Shown: piece after piece, positions 8,394 through 16,535 of the stretch
Position numbering within the stretch: the stretch's first letter is position 1
Layout: every line of letters begins with the position of its first letter
Source: Sphingomonas yabuuchiae
Lineage (GTDB): Bacteria; Pseudomonadota; Alphaproteobacteria; Sphingomonadales; Sphingomonadaceae
Length of the DNA stretch: 42,282 nucleotides
Assembly: GCF_001477495.1 (NCBI RefSeq)
Contig: NZ_LDTF01000095.1
Location: forward strand, 1-42,282
Direction of reading: 5' to 3'
Made by a program: the position numbers and the translations under genes
Notes under the pieces: model-generated
The model's database searches: none
Seen by the model: the letters and a program-made list of their open reading frames with translations, nothing else
What the model was told of the DNA's origin: nothing

Positions 8394-9293
8394 ATGACCA
8401 ACCACGATCCCGACGCCGCCCTGCTCGCCAAGGCCGAGACGCTGACCGAGGCGCTGCCCTATCTTCAGCGTTACGCGGGCAAGACCTTCGTGGTGAAATA
8501 TGGCGGCCACGCCATGGGCGATCCGGAGCGTCAGCGCGACTTCGCCGAGGACATGGTGCTGCTGAAGGCGGTCGGGATCAACCCGGTCGTGGTCCATGGC
8601 GGTGGCCCGCAGATCGGCGCGATGCTCAAGCGGCTGGGGGTCGAGTCGCAGTTCGTCAACGGCCTGCGCGTCACCGACCGCGAAACCGCGCAGATCGCCG
8701 AGATGGTGCTGGCGGGGTCGATCAACAAGGAAATCGTCAGCTGGATCTCCGCCGCCGGGGGCCGCGCGGTCGGCATCTCGGGCAAGGATGCAGGCCTGGT
8801 CATCGCCGAGAAGATCCAAGGGCGCGAGGCCGATCCGCTTCAGGGGATCGAGCGCCATGTCGACCTGGGCTTCGTCGGCGAGCCGGTCGCGGTCGACCCG
8901 CGCCTGATCGAAAGCCTGTGTGCCGACGGCATCATCCCGGTCATCGCGCCGGTCGCCATCGGGCTGGACGGGCATACCTATAACATCAACGCCGACACCA
9001 TGGCGGGCGCGATCGCCGCGCGGCTGGGCGCGTCGCGCTTCTTCCTGCTGACCGATGTCGCGGGCGTGCTGGACAAGCAGGGCGAGCTGATGACCGACCT
9101 GAATCCGGCGCGGATTGCGGAGCTGCGGACGGACGGGACGATTTCGGGGGGCATGATCCCCAAGCTGGAGACCTGCGTCAATGCGGTGGAAGCGGGCGTG
9201 GATGCGGCGGTGATCCTGGACGGGCGCGTGCCGCACGGGATGCTGCTGGAGATATTCACCAAGCAGGGGGCGGGGACGTTGGTGCGGCGGTGA
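8394..9293 (+). CDS. argB: acetylglutamate kinase
   Basis: ArgB phosphorylates N-acetyl-L-glutamate with ATP, the second step of arginine biosynthesis, in the cytoplasm. The 299-residue product has the amino-acid-kinase motifs KYGGHAM (near residue 28), [10 protein letters not shown] (near 64) and late [17 protein letters not shown] and LLTDVAGV. An N-terminal helix ([19 protein letters not shown]) of the type found in arginine-sensitive hexameric enzymes is present, so feedback inhibition by arginine is likely. It follows the transporter gene by 49 bases on the same strand and may be co-transcribed with it; no other arginine genes adjoin. Confidence 0.97.
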   Translation: MTNHDPDAALLAKAETLTEALPYLQRYAGKTFVVKYGGHAMGDPERQRDFAEDMVLLKAVGINPVVVHGGGPQIGAMLKRLGVESQFVNGLRVTDRETAQIAEMVLAGSINKEIVSWISAAGGRAVGISGKDAGLVIAEKIQGREADPLQGIERHVDLGFVGEPVAVDPRLIESLCADGIIPVIAPVAIGLDGHTYNINADTMAGAIAARLGASRFFLLTDVAGVLDKQGELMTDLNPARIAELRTDGTISGGMIPKLETCVNAVEAGVDAAVILDGRVPHGMLLEIFTKQGAGTLVRR

Positions 9294-9306
9294 TGAGTTG
9301 GCCTGA

Positions 9307-9341
9307 GCGTGGCCTTCGACTTCGCTCAGGCTGAACGGAGG
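9307..9341. repeat. 35-bp repeat, inverted copy of 22272-22306
   Basis: This 35-base stretch is the exact reverse complement of 22272-22306. It contains GCCTTCGACTTCGCTCAGG, the core of an intergenic repeat, and lies just after argB at the left end of the ribosomal cluster. Confidence 0.8.
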
Positions 9342-9366
9342 CTGGGGTAGGCTCGGTCGCCCCAAG

Positions 9367-9478
9367 CACGCCCCTCCCGCAAGCGGGAGGGGATGGGGGA
9401 GGGCAATGGAGTCTCACCGAGACCATCGCCCGTGGCCTTGCCCCTCCCCAACCCCTCCCCCTGCCGGGAGAGGGGCTT
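9367..9478. repeat. second intergenic palindromic element (CCCCTCCCG type)
   Basis: It begins with CCCCTCCCGCAAGCGGGAGG, a near-perfect hairpin, and ends with a CCCCTGCCGGGAGAGGGG-type arm. Composition resembles the 129-bp repeats, but the inner modules differ, so I treat it as a separate family or a decayed relative. Confidence 0.55.
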
Positions 9479-9523
9479 TCAATGGGGCTCAAGCTTGAGC
9501 TGCCGGAGGAACCGGCGACGCCC

Positions 9524-9568
9524 AATGAAAAAGGGGACGCTCCCTCTCGGAAAACGCCCCCTCTTCAT
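9524..9568 (-). terminator. terminator after adk
   Basis: Imperfect inverted repeat AATGAAAAAGGGG and CCCCCTCTTCATT with two mismatches. On the minus strand, that of adk, the right arm ends CCCCTTTTTCATT. It may also stop transcription from argB. Confidence 0.6.
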
Positions 9569-9583
9569 TTCATCGAGACCGAA

Positions 9584-10237
9584 TCAGCGATCGAGGATCG
9601 CGTCGATCTCCGCCCCCACGGCGTCCATCGCCGCCATACCGTCGACCCGCGTCACGATGCCGCGCGCCTCGTAGAGGGGCAGGATCGGCGCGGTCTTGGC
9701 GCGGTATTCGGCCATGCGCGTGCGCACCGTCTCGGCATTGTCGTCGGGGCGGCGCTTGAACTCGGTCGAACCGCACACGTCGCAGACACCCTCGACCTGG
9801 GTCGGCTTGAAGCTGTCATGATAGCCTGCACCGCACGAGGCGCAGGTGAAGCGACCGGTGATGCGCTCGACCAGCGCATCCTCGTCCACCGCCAGCTCGA
9901 TGACATGGTCGAGCGACTTGCCGCGCTCGGCGAGCAGCACGTCCAGCGCCTCGGCCTGCGCCTCGGTCCGGGGATAGCCGTCGAAGATCGCACCGCCTTC
10001 CGCCTCGGCCGCGTCCAGCCGCTCGCCGATCAGCGCCGAGACGATCGCGTCCGACACCAGCTCGCCCGCGTCCATCACCGCCTTGGCCTGGAGGCCGACG
10101 GGGGTGCCCGCCTTGACCGCCGCGCGCAGCATGTCGCCGGTCGACAGCTGCACCATGCCGCGATTGGCCACCAGCCGCTGCGCCTGGGTTCCCTTGCCCG
10201 CGCCCGGCGGTCCCAGCAGGATGATGTTCACGCCCAC
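9584..10237 (-). CDS. adk: adenylate kinase, long zinc-binding LID form
   Basis: Adk interconverts AMP plus ATP with two ADP. The 217-residue protein has the P-loop GPPGAGKGTQ at residues 9-18 and the AMP-binding LSTGDMLRAAV segment. It has a long LID domain containing CASC and CDVC pairs around residues 130-155, so the LID is of the zinc-binding kind rather than the Escherichia coli His/Ser/Asp/Thr kind. It is the last gene of the minus-strand ribosomal block, 38 bases after secY and probably co-transcribed with it. In related genomes rpsM normally follows; here a repeat-rich gap and the convergent argB follow instead. Confidence 0.98.
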   Translation of the reverse strand: MGVNIILLGPPGAGKGTQAQRLVANRGMVQLSTGDMLRAAVKAGTPVGLQAKAVMDAGELVSDAIVSALIGERLDAAEAEGGAIFDGYPRTEAQAEALDVLLAERGKSLDHVIELAVDEDALVERITGRFTCASCGAGYHDSFKPTQVEGVCDVCGSTEFKRRPDDNAETVRTRMAEYRAKTAPILPLYEARGIVTRVDGMAAMDAVGAEIDAILDR

Positions 10238-10275
10238 GTCTCTCTCCCCTCTTTACCCTGAAATCCGCCCGCGCC

Positions 10276-11640
10276 TCAGCGCAGGCGACCGCCCTTCAGC
10301 TTCGCCTTCTTGATCAAATCGCCATATTGGTGCGCCAGCAAATGGCTCTGGATCTGGGTCACCGTGTCCATCGTCACGTTGACGACGATCAGCAGGCTGG
10401 TGCCGCCCAGATAGAAGGGAATCTGGAGCGCCGAGACCAGATATTCCGGCAGCAGACAGATGATCGTCAGATAGGCCGCGCCGAGCACCGTGATGCGGGT
10501 CAGGACATAGTCGAGATAGGTCTCGGTGTTCTTGCCCGGACGAATGCCGGGGATGAACCCGCCATAGCGCTTCAGATTGTCCGCCGTCTCCTCCGGGTTG
10601 AAGACAACCGCGGTGTAGAAGAACGAGAAGAAGATGATGCCGGCACCATAGAGCAGCATGTACACGGGGCTGCCGTGCTGCAGATACTGGTTGAGGCTGA
10701 TGATGAAGTCGCCCCAGCGGCTCTCGCCCGCGACGCGCTGGCCCGCGAATTGCGAGATGGTCAGTGGCATCAGCAGCAGCGACGAGGCGAAGATCGGAGG
10801 GATCACGCCCGCCGTGTTGATCTTCAGCGGCAGGTGGCTGCGATCGGCCTGCATCCCGCGCTGCGTCGCGCGCTTCGGATACTGGATCAGGATACGGCGC
10901 TGCGCGCGCTCCATGAAGCAGATGAACAGGACGAGGACGACGACCGCGACGATGATGCCGATCAGACGGACCGGATCGATGCTGCCGGTACGGCCGCCCT
11001 CGAGCAGGTTGACGAGCGTGGTCGGCAGATGCGCGACGATGCCCGCCATGATGATCAGCGACACGCCGTTGCCGATACCGCGGCTGGTGATCTGCTCACC
11101 CAGCCACATCAGGAACATCGTACCGCCGATCAGCGAGATGACCGCCGCGATGCGGAAGGTCATGCCCGGTTCGATCACCGCCTGGATGCCCTGGCTGGCG
11201 CCCAGCGTCTCGAGACCCACGGCGATGAAATAGCCCTGGATCGCGGTCAGCAGCACCGTACCGTAGCGGGTATACTGGTTCAGCTTCTTACGGCCGCTCT
11301 CGCCTTCCTTCTTGATGGCGGCGAGCTGCGGGCTCAGCGAGGTCGCGAGCTGCACGACGATCGACGCCGTGATGTACGGCATCACGCCCAGCGCGATCAG
11401 CGACATGCGGCTGAGCGAACCGCCCGAGAAGGTGTTGAAGAAGTCGAGCACGCCGCCCGTGGTCTTCTGGCTCAGCAGGCCCAGCGCGGTCGGGTCGACG
11501 CCCGGCAGCGGAACATAGCTGAGCAGGCGGAAGACGATCAGCGCGCCGATGGTGAACCACAGCCGCTTCTTGAGGTCGGTGGCCTTGGCGAATTTCGCCA
11601 GGCTGATGCTTTGCGCCATCTGGTCGGCTGCGGATGCCAT
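10276..11640 (-). CDS. secY: protein translocase subunit SecY
   Basis: SecY forms the channel of the SecYEG translocon in the inner membrane. The 454-residue product has the expected ten hydrophobic segments. It begins with a soluble helix (SLAKFAKATDLKKRLWFTIG), and shows the plug-region GVLDFFNTFSGG, MPYITASIVVQL in helix 2, and the cytoplasmic loop region NPEETADNLKRYGGFIPGIRPG. Length and order are normal for the family. The gene sits in its standard place after rplO, but two hairpins and a candidate promoter lie in the 157-base gap before it, so it may be transcribed separately from the spc operon, together with adk. Confidence 0.98.
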   Translation of the reverse strand: MASAADQMAQSISLAKFAKATDLKKRLWFTIGALIVFRLLSYVPLPGVDPTALGLLSQKTTGGVLDFFNTFSGGSLSRMSLIALGVMPYITASIVVQLATSLSPQLAAIKKEGESGRKKLNQYTRYGTVLLTAIQGYFIAVGLETLGASQGIQAVIEPGMTFRIAAVISLIGGTMFLMWLGEQITSRGIGNGVSLIIMAGIVAHLPTTLVNLLEGGRTGSIDPVRLIGIIVAVVVLVLFICFMERAQRRILIQYPKRATQRGMQADRSHLPLKINTAGVIPPIFASSLLLMPLTISQFAGQRVAGESRWGDFIISLNQYLQHGSPVYMLLYGAGIIFFSFFYTAVVFNPEETADNLKRYGGFIPGIRPGKNTETYLDYVLTRITVLGAAYLTIICLLPEYLVSALQIPFYLGGTSLLIVVNVTMDTVTQIQSHLLAHQYGDLIKKAKLKGGRLR

Positions 11641-11663
11641 AGCTGTTGCGTTATCCTGGAAAC

Positions 11664-11699
11664 GAAAAACGGCGGGATGCGTTTTGAACCGCCCCGCCG
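11664..11699 (-). terminator. terminator-like hairpin in the secY leader
   Basis: On the minus strand CGGCGGG and CCCGCCG form a seven-bp stem extended inside by GCG/CGC, directly followed by TTTTTCGTTT. It ends about 25 bases before the secY ATG and begins near the predicted start of the secY transcript. Confidence 0.7.
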
Positions 11700-11701
11700 C
11701 T

Positions 11702-11729
11702 CATATAGGCGCGAAGACGCGCTTGTCTA
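11702..11729 (-). promoter_or_regulatory. secY: candidate secY promoter
   Basis: Reading the minus strand: TAGACA (11724-11729), a 16-base spacer, then TATATG (11702-11707). The transcript would start just ahead of the 11664-11699 hairpin. Confidence 0.4.
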
Positions 11730-11739
11730 ACCCGGATGC

Positions 11740-11787
11740 AAAATCCGCCGCGGTCATTCGAGCCTGAGCCCTGTGACAGCGGCGGAT
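11740..11787 (-). terminator. terminator after rplO
   Basis: On the minus strand ATCCGCCGC plus GTCA pairs with TGAC plus GCGGCGGAT, one mismatch between the two blocks, then TTTTGC. It lies just after the rplO stop codon. Confidence 0.65.
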
Positions 11788-11797
11788 CTTATCCGGT

Positions 11798-12328
11798 TCA
11801 GGCCTTGGCGGCGAGCTTCGCGGCGCGGGCCTGGCCCTTCTTCGCGGCGGCCTTCTCGGCGGCAGGCACGACGTGCGGCACGTCGACCGAACCACCGGCC
11901 TTCTCGACCGCTTCACGCGCCGAGGCCGACACGCCCTGCACGACGAACGACAGCTTGGTGGTCAGCTCGCCCTTGCCGAGCAGACGCACGCCGTCCTTGC
12001 CGCCACGGGCCAGGCCAGCGGCCTTCAGCGCGGCGTGGTCGATCGTGCCGTCGGTCTTTAGCTTGCCCGAGTCGATCGCCTTCTGGATGGCACCTAGGTT
12101 CACCTCGGCATAGTCCTTGGCGAAGATGTTGTTGAAGCCACGCTTCGGCAGACGCATGTGGAGCGGCATCTGACCGCCCTCGAAGCCCGCGATCGACACG
12201 CCCTCACGGCTCTTCTGACCCTTGACGCCGCGACCACCGGTCTTGCCCTTGCCCGAACCGATACCGCGACCGACGCGGATCTTGGACTTGCGGGCACCCT
12301 GGTTGTCGAAAAGTTCGTTCAGCTTCAT
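11798..12328 (-). CDS. rplO: 50S ribosomal protein L15
   Basis: L15 is a late-assembly 50S protein. The 176-residue product starts [20 protein letters not shown] and has the glycine-rich [22 protein letters not shown] loop region, both family hallmarks. The C-terminus has an Ala/Lys-rich extension (about residues 155-176) beyond the usual end near 145. The next upstream ATG adds only three residues; I chose the ATG at 12326-12328 because MKLNEL is the conserved start. Unlike a usual spc operon, the 149-base gap to rpmD contains a strong hairpin with a U-tract, and another follows the gene. Confidence 0.97.
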   Translation of the reverse strand: MKLNELFDNQGARKSKIRVGRGIGSGKGKTGGRGVKGQKSREGVSIAGFEGGQMPLHMRLPKRGFNNIFAKDYAEVNLGAIQKAIDSGKLKTDGTIDHAALKAAGLARGGKDGVRLLGKGELTTKLSFVVQGVSASAREAVEKAGGSVDVPHVVPAAEKAAAKKGQARAAKLAAKA

Positions 12329-12394
12329 GATTTGCACTCGCTTTCGCTTGTTTCGCGCATGGCCGTCACTCGGAAAGAATCACGGCCGCTGGAT

Positions 12395-12424
12395 AAAAGG
12401 AAGGGGGCCGCATAGCCCCCTTCC
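12395..12424 (-). terminator. strong hairpin with U-tract between rpmD and rplO
   Basis: On the minus strand GGAAGGGGGC and GCCCCCTTCC form a perfect ten-bp stem around the loop TATGCG, followed by TTTTATCC. It is an intrinsic terminator in form, placed inside the spc operon. Confidence 0.75.
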
Positions 12425-12437
12425 CCGTGTTTGTCAC
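12409..12437 (-). promoter_or_regulatory. rplO: candidate rplO promoter overlapping the hairpin
   Basis: On the minus strand GTGACA (12432-12437, five of six consensus bases), a 17-base spacer, then TATGCG (12409-12414), which is exactly the loop of the 12395-12424 hairpin. Confidence 0.4.
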
Positions 12438-12477
12438 CGTTCAATGTGACGGATGTGAGTCTGTCTTACGACAAGCC

Positions 12478-12654
12478 TCAGTCCACCACCTGAACCATGT
12501 GCTGCACCTTGCGGATCATGCCGCGGACTTCAGGGCTGTCCTGAAGCTCGGAGACCTTGTGCATCTTGTTCAGGCCCAGGCCGACGAGGGTCGCGCGCTG
12601 GTCCTTGGTGCGGCGGATCGGCGAACCGGTCTGCTTGACTTTGATGGTAGCCAT
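12478..12654 (-). CDS. rpmD: 50S ribosomal protein L30
   Basis: A 58-residue protein starting [20 protein letters not shown] and ending MVQVVD, the standard length and ends of bacterial L30. The central [20 protein letters not shown] segment includes the family's conserved LGLNK turn. L30 sits on the 50S subunit and is among the smallest ribosomal proteins. The ATG is at 12652-12654, six bases after the rpsE stop codon, so the two are co-transcribed. The 149-base gap that follows, with a strong hairpin, is unusual for this place in the operon. Confidence 0.96.
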   Translation of the reverse strand: MATIKVKQTGSPIRRTKDQRATLVGLGLNKMHKVSELQDSPEVRGMIRKVQHMVQVVD

Positions 12655-12660
12655 GGTCGC

Positions 12661-13380
12661 TTACTCCACGACGGCCGCGGCTTCCGCCTCGGCAGTCTGC
12701 TGGGTGGCACCGTGACCGCGACCCAGCAGGTCGGCGATCTTCTTGCCACGACGCTGCGCCACCGCCTTCGGCGAAGTCTGGTCGCCCAGCGCTTCAAAGG
12801 TGGCACGGATCATGTTGTACGGGTTCGACGTGCCGACCGACTTCGTCACCACGTCGGCGACGCCGAGCGATTCGAAGATGGCGCGCATCGGACCACCGGC
12901 GATGATGCCGGTACCCTGCGGGGCCGAACGCACCGTCACGCGGCCCGCACCGAAATGGCCGTTGCCATCATGATGCAGCGTGCGACCGTCCTTCAGCGGA
13001 ACGCGGACCATCGCCTTCTTGGCGGCAGCCGTCGCCTTCGAAATGGCTTCCGGCACTTCGCGCGCCTTGCCATGACCGAAGCCCGCACGTCCCTTGCCGT
13101 CGCCGACCACGACGAGCGCGGCGAAGCCGAAACGCTTACCGCCCTTCACGGTCTTCGAGACGCGGTTGATGTGGACGAGCTTTTCGATCAGCTCTTCGCC
13201 CTGCTCCTCGGTGCCACCGCGACGGTCGTCGCGACGACCACGGTTGCCGTCACGGCCGCCGCGGCCGCGATCACCGCCGCCCGGACCACGGCCACGGCCG
13301 CCCCGGGGACCACGACCCTGGGTCGCGTCCTGCGCGGCGCCTTCGGCACCGGCAACGGCTACGTTGTTCTCGTCAGCCAT
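12661..13380 (-). CDS. rpsE: 30S ribosomal protein S5 with RG-rich N-terminal extension
   Basis: S5 takes part in decoding accuracy and 30S assembly. The S5 body runs from about residue 60 ([20 protein letters not shown]) and includes the loop linked to spectinomycin binding, which looks ordinary, and the DNA/RNA-binding double-stranded fold. The 239-residue length far exceeds the 167 of Escherichia coli because of an N-terminal extension. Residues 22-55 are nearly all Gly, Arg, Asp and Pro in RGG-like repeats, and there is an Ala/Glu-rich C-terminal tail. The ATG at 13378-13380 is chosen; the frame continues upstream only through rplR. One base separates it from rplR. Confidence 0.96.
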   Translation of the reverse strand: MADENNVAVAGAEGAAQDATQGRGPRGGRGRGPGGGDRGRGGRDGNRGRRDDRRGGTEEQGEELIEKLVHINRVSKTVKGGKRFGFAALVVVGDGKGRAGFGHGKAREVPEAISKATAAAKKAMVRVPLKDGRTLHHDGNGHFGAGRVTVRSAPQGTGIIAGGPMRAIFESLGVADVVTKSVGTSNPYNMIRATFEALGDQTSPKAVAQRRGKKIADLLGRGHGATQQTAEAEAAAVVE

Positions 13381-13381
13381 A

Positions 13382-13738
13382 TTAGAACTCCAATCCCGCT
13401 TCGCGTGCCGCCTCGGCCAGCGCCTTGACGCGACCGTGGAACAGGAAGCCGCCACGGTCGAAAACGACCTGCGTGACGCCGGCGGCCTTGGCCTTCTCGG
13501 CCACGCGCTTGCCGACTTCGCTCGCCGCTGCGATGTTCGCGCCCGACTGGCCGCGTGCATCCTTTTCCAGCGTCGAGGCCGAAGCCACGGTACGACCTGC
13601 CTCGTCGTCGATCACCTGGGCATAGATGTGCTTGCCCGAGCGATGCACCGACAGGCGCGGACGGGTGCCCGCACGCGCACGCAGCGCGGTACGGTTGCGC
13701 CGACGGCGCTTCTCGAAAAGAGAGAGACCCTTGGTCAT
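13382..13738 (-). CDS. rplR: 50S ribosomal protein L18
   Basis: L18 binds 5S rRNA together with L5 and L25 in the central protuberance. The product has 118 residues, the normal length. It starts [20 protein letters not shown] with the basic 5S-rRNA-binding N-terminus, then has [18 protein letters not shown] and ends with the conserved [20 protein letters not shown] helix region. Its start codon shares one base with the rplF stop codon (TAATG type), so the two are translationally coupled; rpsE follows after a single base. Confidence 0.98.
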   Translation of the reverse strand: MTKGLSLFEKRRRRNRTALRARAGTRPRLSVHRSGKHIYAQVIDDEAGRTVASASTLEKDARGQSGANIAAASEVGKRVAEKAKAAGVTQVVFDRGGFLFHGRVKALAEAAREAGLEF

Positions 13739-14271
13739 TACTTCTTCTTCCCTTCCTTGCGGAAGATGAACTCGCCGTCGTACTTGATGCCCTTGCCCTT
13801 ATAAGGCTCGGGCTTGCGCCAGCGGCGGATCTCGGCGGCCAGCTGGCCGACCTTCTGCTTGTCCGCACCGCTGATTTCGACGGTGGTGGCGTCCGGCGTC
13901 TTCACCTCAAGGCCTTCCGGCACGTCGATGTTGACGTCGTGGCTGTAGCCGAGCTGCAGCTTCAGGGTCTTGCCCTGCGCGGCGGCGCGGTAGCCGACGC
14001 CGGTGATGACCAGCTTCTTCGAGAAGCCTGCGGTCACGCCGGTGACGAGGTTCTGCACCATGGTACGCTGCATGCCCCAGAACGCGCGGGCGCGCTTCGT
14101 GGCGTTGGCAGGCTGCACCGCAATGGCGTCCGCCTGGACGTCATAGGTGATCTCGTCGGCGAGCGGCATGGAGAGGGTGCCCTTGGGACCCTTCACGCTC
14201 AGCACCTTGTCGGCGATGGTCGCGGTGACGCCGGCCGGAACCGGGACCGCCTTCTTACCGATGCGGCTCAT
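13738..14271 (-). CDS. rplF: 50S ribosomal protein L6
   Basis: L6 lies near the factor-binding site of the 50S subunit. The 177-residue product has the standard start [15 protein letters not shown] and the duplicated beta-barrel fold. The second repeat contains [24 protein letters not shown], and the C-terminal signature [19 protein letters not shown] is intact. Length and motifs are normal. The start codon shares a base with the rpsH stop, and the stop shares a base with the rplR start, so the three genes form a coupled chain. Confidence 0.98.
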   Translation of the reverse strand: MSRIGKKAVPVPAGVTATIADKVLSVKGPKGTLSMPLADEITYDVQADAIAVQPANATKRARAFWGMQRTMVQNLVTGVTAGFSKKLVITGVGYRAAAQGKTLKLQLGYSHDVNIDVPEGLEVKTPDATTVEISGADKQKVGQLAAEIRRWRKPEPYKGKGIKYDGEFIFRKEGKKK

Positions 14272-14666
14272 CAGAACACCTCCGCCAGGACTTCGCCACC
14301 GACGTTCTGCTCACGCGCTTCGGCGTCCGACAGAACGCCACGCGGCGTCGACACGATGGTGATGCCCAGGCCGTTGCGAACGCGGGGAAGGTCCTGCGCG
14401 CCCGAATAGATACGGCGGCCGGGCTTCGACACGCGCGCGACATGCTTGATCGCGGGCTGGCCTTCGAAATACTTCAGCTCGATGCGGATGCCGGCCGCGG
14501 GGCCCATCTGCTCTTCGCTGTAGCCACGGATATAGCCCTCGCGCTGAAGCACGTCGAGCACGCGGACGCGCAGCTTCGACGCAGGCGTCAGGACGGAGTC
14601 CTTGCGCGCGCGCTGGCCGTTGCGGATGCGGGTGAGCAAGTCACCCAGGGGATCGGTCACTGCCAT
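14271..14666 (-). CDS. rpsH: 30S ribosomal protein S8
   Basis: S8 is a primary 16S rRNA binder. In enteric bacteria it is also the translational repressor of the spc operon. The 131-residue protein begins [18 protein letters not shown] and ends with the RNA-binding signature ([23 protein letters not shown]), both typical. Whether S8 represses this operon cannot be read here; the rplX-rplE junction, where the enteric target lies, is an eight-base gene overlap and leaves little room for that structure. It follows rpsN by 12 bases. Confidence 0.98.
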   Translation of the reverse strand: MAVTDPLGDLLTRIRNGQRARKDSVLTPASKLRVRVLDVLQREGYIRGYSEEQMGPAAGIRIELKYFEGQPAIKHVARVSKPGRRIYSGAQDLPRVRNGLGITIVSTPRGVLSDAEAREQNVGGEVLAEVF

Positions 14667-14678
14667 CTCAAATGGTCC

Positions 14679-14984
14679 TTACCAGCTCGACTTGGTGACA
14701 CCGGGGATCTGGCCCTTGTTGGCCAGTTCACGCAGCATGACGCGAGCGAGACGGAACTTGCGGTAGTACGCACGCGGGCGACCGGTGATCTCGCAACGGT
14801 TGCGGATACGGGTCGGATTGCCGTTGCGGGGGATCTCGGCCATCTTGAGGCGCGCGATCAGACGCTCGGTCTCATCGAGGCTCTGGTCGTTCGCGATCGC
14901 CTTCAGCTTCGCGTACTTGCCCGCATACTTCTTGACGAGAGCACGACGCTTCTCGTTCTTATTGATTGAACTCAGTTTCGCCAT
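14679..14984 (-). CDS. rpsN: 30S ribosomal protein S14, zinc-free type
   Basis: S14 is a head protein of the 30S subunit. The 101-residue length and the lack of the CxxC pairs mark it as the zinc-free C-minus form. It starts [20 protein letters not shown] and carries the signature [21 protein letters not shown]; the single Cys there is the usual remnant. A 57-base gap separates it from rplE upstream. That gap contains a GC-rich palindrome resembling half of the dispersed repeats. Confidence 0.97.
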   Translation of the reverse strand: MAKLSSINKNEKRRALVKKYAGKYAKLKAIANDQSLDETERLIARLKMAEIPRNGNPTRIRNRCEITGRPRAYYRKFRLARVMLRELANKGQIPGVTKSSW

Positions 14985-15007
14985 GGACTTAAGCTCTTTC
15001 TGTAAGG

Positions 15008-15037
15008 ACCCCCTCCCCGGCGTGGAGAGGGGGCAGT
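15008..15037. repeat. GC-rich palindrome between rplE and rpsN
   Basis: CCCCCTCCCCGGCGTGGAGA and following bases form a hairpin closely similar to the outer arms of the 129-bp repeats. No U-tract follows on the minus strand, so it is probably not a terminator. A roughly 30-base repeat unit appears lodged inside the spc operon. Confidence 0.5.
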
Positions 15038-15041
15038 CCAG

Positions 15042-15623
15042 TTACGCCGCCTTCTTCTCGTCGGCAGCGTCTTCCTTGGGGAACGGGAAGCCGAAGAGAC
15101 GGAGCAGCTCGCGCGCTTCGTCGTCGGTCTTCGCCGAGGTGGTCACGATCACATCCATGCCGCGCACCTTGTCGATGCGGTCATAGTTGATTTCGGGGAA
15201 GATGATCTGTTCCTTGATGCCGCAGGCATAGTTGCCGCGACCGTCGAAGGACTTCGGGTTCAGGCCGCGGAAGTCGCGAACGCGCGGCAGCGCGATCGTG
15301 ATGAAACGGTCCAGGAACTCGTACATACGCTCGCGACGCAGCGTGACCTTCACACCGATCGGCATGCCTTCACGCAGCTTGAACTGCGCGATCGACTTCT
15401 TCGCCTTGGTGATGACGGGCTTCTGACCCGCGATCAGCTCCATCTCGGAGGCGGCCTGGTCGACGCGCTTCTTGTCCTGCGTCGCTTCGCCCACGCCCAT
15501 GTTGAGCACGATCTTTTCGATCCGGGGGATCTCGTTGACGTTCTTGTAACCGAACTTGTCGGTCATCGCCTTGACGATGCTATCATCATAGATAGCCTTC
15601 ATGCGGGGCTTGTAATCAGCCAT
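15042..15623 (-). CDS. rplE: 50S ribosomal protein L5
   Basis: L5 binds 5S rRNA and contacts the P-site tRNA. The 193-residue product starts [20 protein letters not shown]. It contains [20 protein letters not shown] and the conserved [24 protein letters not shown] end, followed by a short Ala/Lys/Glu tail that makes it about 14 residues longer than the Escherichia coli protein. The ATG at 15621-15623 overlaps the end of rplX by eight bases, which implies translational coupling. The frame is open further upstream, but only within rplX. Confidence 0.97.
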   Translation of the reverse strand: MADYKPRMKAIYDDSIVKAMTDKFGYKNVNEIPRIEKIVLNMGVGEATQDKKRVDQAASEMELIAGQKPVITKAKKSIAQFKLREGMPIGVKVTLRRERMYEFLDRFITIALPRVRDFRGLNPKSFDGRGNYACGIKEQIIFPEINYDRIDKVRGMDVIVTTSAKTDDEARELLRLFGFPFPKEDAADEKKAA

Positions 15624-15933
15624 CGATCTTCTCCCCGGTCTTGACGGCCACGCGGACCTTCTTGCCATCCTGCGTCTCGAAACGGACGCGGGTCGGCTTG
15701 CCATCGGCGGTCACGTGCGCAACCTTCGAGATGTGCAGCGGAGCAGCGGTGCGCTCCAGGCCACCCTGCGGGTTCGCCTGGGTCGGCTTGCGGTGACGGG
15801 TGGCGATGTTGACGCCGTCCACGACGACCTTGCCGTCCTTCGGCATCGCCAGCGACACGGTGCCGGTCTTGCCCTTGTCCTTGCCGGACAGGACGATGAC
15901 CTTGTCACCCTTCTTGATGCGTGCAGCGGCCAT
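15616..15933 (-). CDS. rplX: 50S ribosomal protein L24
   Basis: L24 is an assembly initiator of the 50S subunit. The 105-residue product has the KOW motif near its start ([20 protein letters not shown], residues 7-26), which is the rRNA-binding element, and the normal bacterial length. It shares one base with the rplN stop codon upstream (start at 15931-15933) and overlaps rplE downstream by eight bases, so it lies in a continuously coupled stretch from rplN to rplE. Confidence 0.98.
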   Translation of the reverse strand: MAAARIKKGDKVIVLSGKDKGKTGTVSLAMPKDGKVVVDGVNIATRHRKPTQANPQGGLERTAAPLHISKVAHVTADGKPTRVRFETQDGKKVRVAVKTGEKIDG

Positions 15934-16301
15934 TACAAAACCTCCGGCGCCAGCGAGATGATCTTCATGTGCTTCTTGCCGCGAAGCTCACGCACGACCG
16001 GGCCGAAGATACGGGTGCCGATCGGCTCCTCGTTCTTGTTGACCAGCACGGCGGCGTTACCGTCGAAACGGATCACCGAACCGTCGGCGCGACGGATGTC
16101 CTTGGCGGTACGCACGATCACCGCGCGGTGAACGTCGCCCTTCTTCACGCGGCCACGCGGCTGCGCTTCCTTGACGCTGACGACGATGATGTCGCCGACC
16201 GATGCCGTACGGCGCTTCGAGCCGCCCAGCACCTTGATGCACTGCACCCGCTTCGCGCCGCTGTTGTCAGCGACGTCGAGATTGGACTGCATCTGGATCA
16301 T
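15933..16301 (-). CDS. rplN: 50S ribosomal protein L14
   Basis: L14 forms part of the inter-subunit bridges of the 50S subunit. The 122-residue product is canonical in length. It starts [20 protein letters not shown] and contains the signature [21 protein letters not shown]. The ATG at 16299-16301 has AGAAGGA about ten bases upstream. It is the first gene of the spc part of the cluster and is separated from rpsQ by 234 bases holding a terminator-like hairpin and a promoter-like sequence, so the spc part probably has its own transcript. Confidence 0.98.
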   Translation of the reverse strand: MIQMQSNLDVADNSGAKRVQCIKVLGGSKRRTASVGDIIVVSVKEAQPRGRVKKGDVHRAVIVRTAKDIRRADGSVIRFDGNAAVLVNKNEEPIGTRIFGPVVRELRGKKHMKIISLAPEVL

Positions 16302-16353
16302 GGATCCGCTTCCTTCTCTCTTCTGGGGGAGGATACCGACCCTACCCCGCCTT

Positions 16354-16390
16354 AAAAAACGACCCCCGGCGCGGGTGTCCGCGCCAGGGG
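16354..16390 (-). terminator. terminator-like hairpin at the S10/spc boundary
   Basis: On the minus strand CCCC-T-GGCGCGG and CCGCGCC-GGGG form an 11-bp stem with one bulged T and loop ACAC, followed by GTCGTTTTTT. It lies in the 234-base gap between rpsQ and rplN. Confidence 0.75.
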
Positions 16391-16397
16391 GAGAGGC

Positions 16398-16426
16398 CCC
16401 ATAGCCACTCCTGGCTCGAAAGGCAA
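16398..16426 (-). promoter_or_regulatory. rplN: candidate spc-operon promoter
   Basis: On the minus strand TTGCCT (16421-16426), a 17-base spacer, then TATGGG (16398-16403). Transcription would begin about where the 16354-16390 hairpin begins, so the hairpin would form the very 5-prime end of the transcript. Confidence 0.5.
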
Positions 16427-16535
16427 GCGAGTCGCCCCGCCGCTTTCGACCAATCCGCTCTTTGCCCCGAAGGGCGCCTTCACATCCAAACCCCGCCCCT
16501 CCGGTCCGGAGAGACGGGGCCAGACGTCAAAAGGT

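Noticed and set aside
10327..11730. A 467-codon plus-strand frame opposite secY
   Set aside because: It is a charged, repetitive translation of the complement of a membrane-protein gene and has no plausible function.
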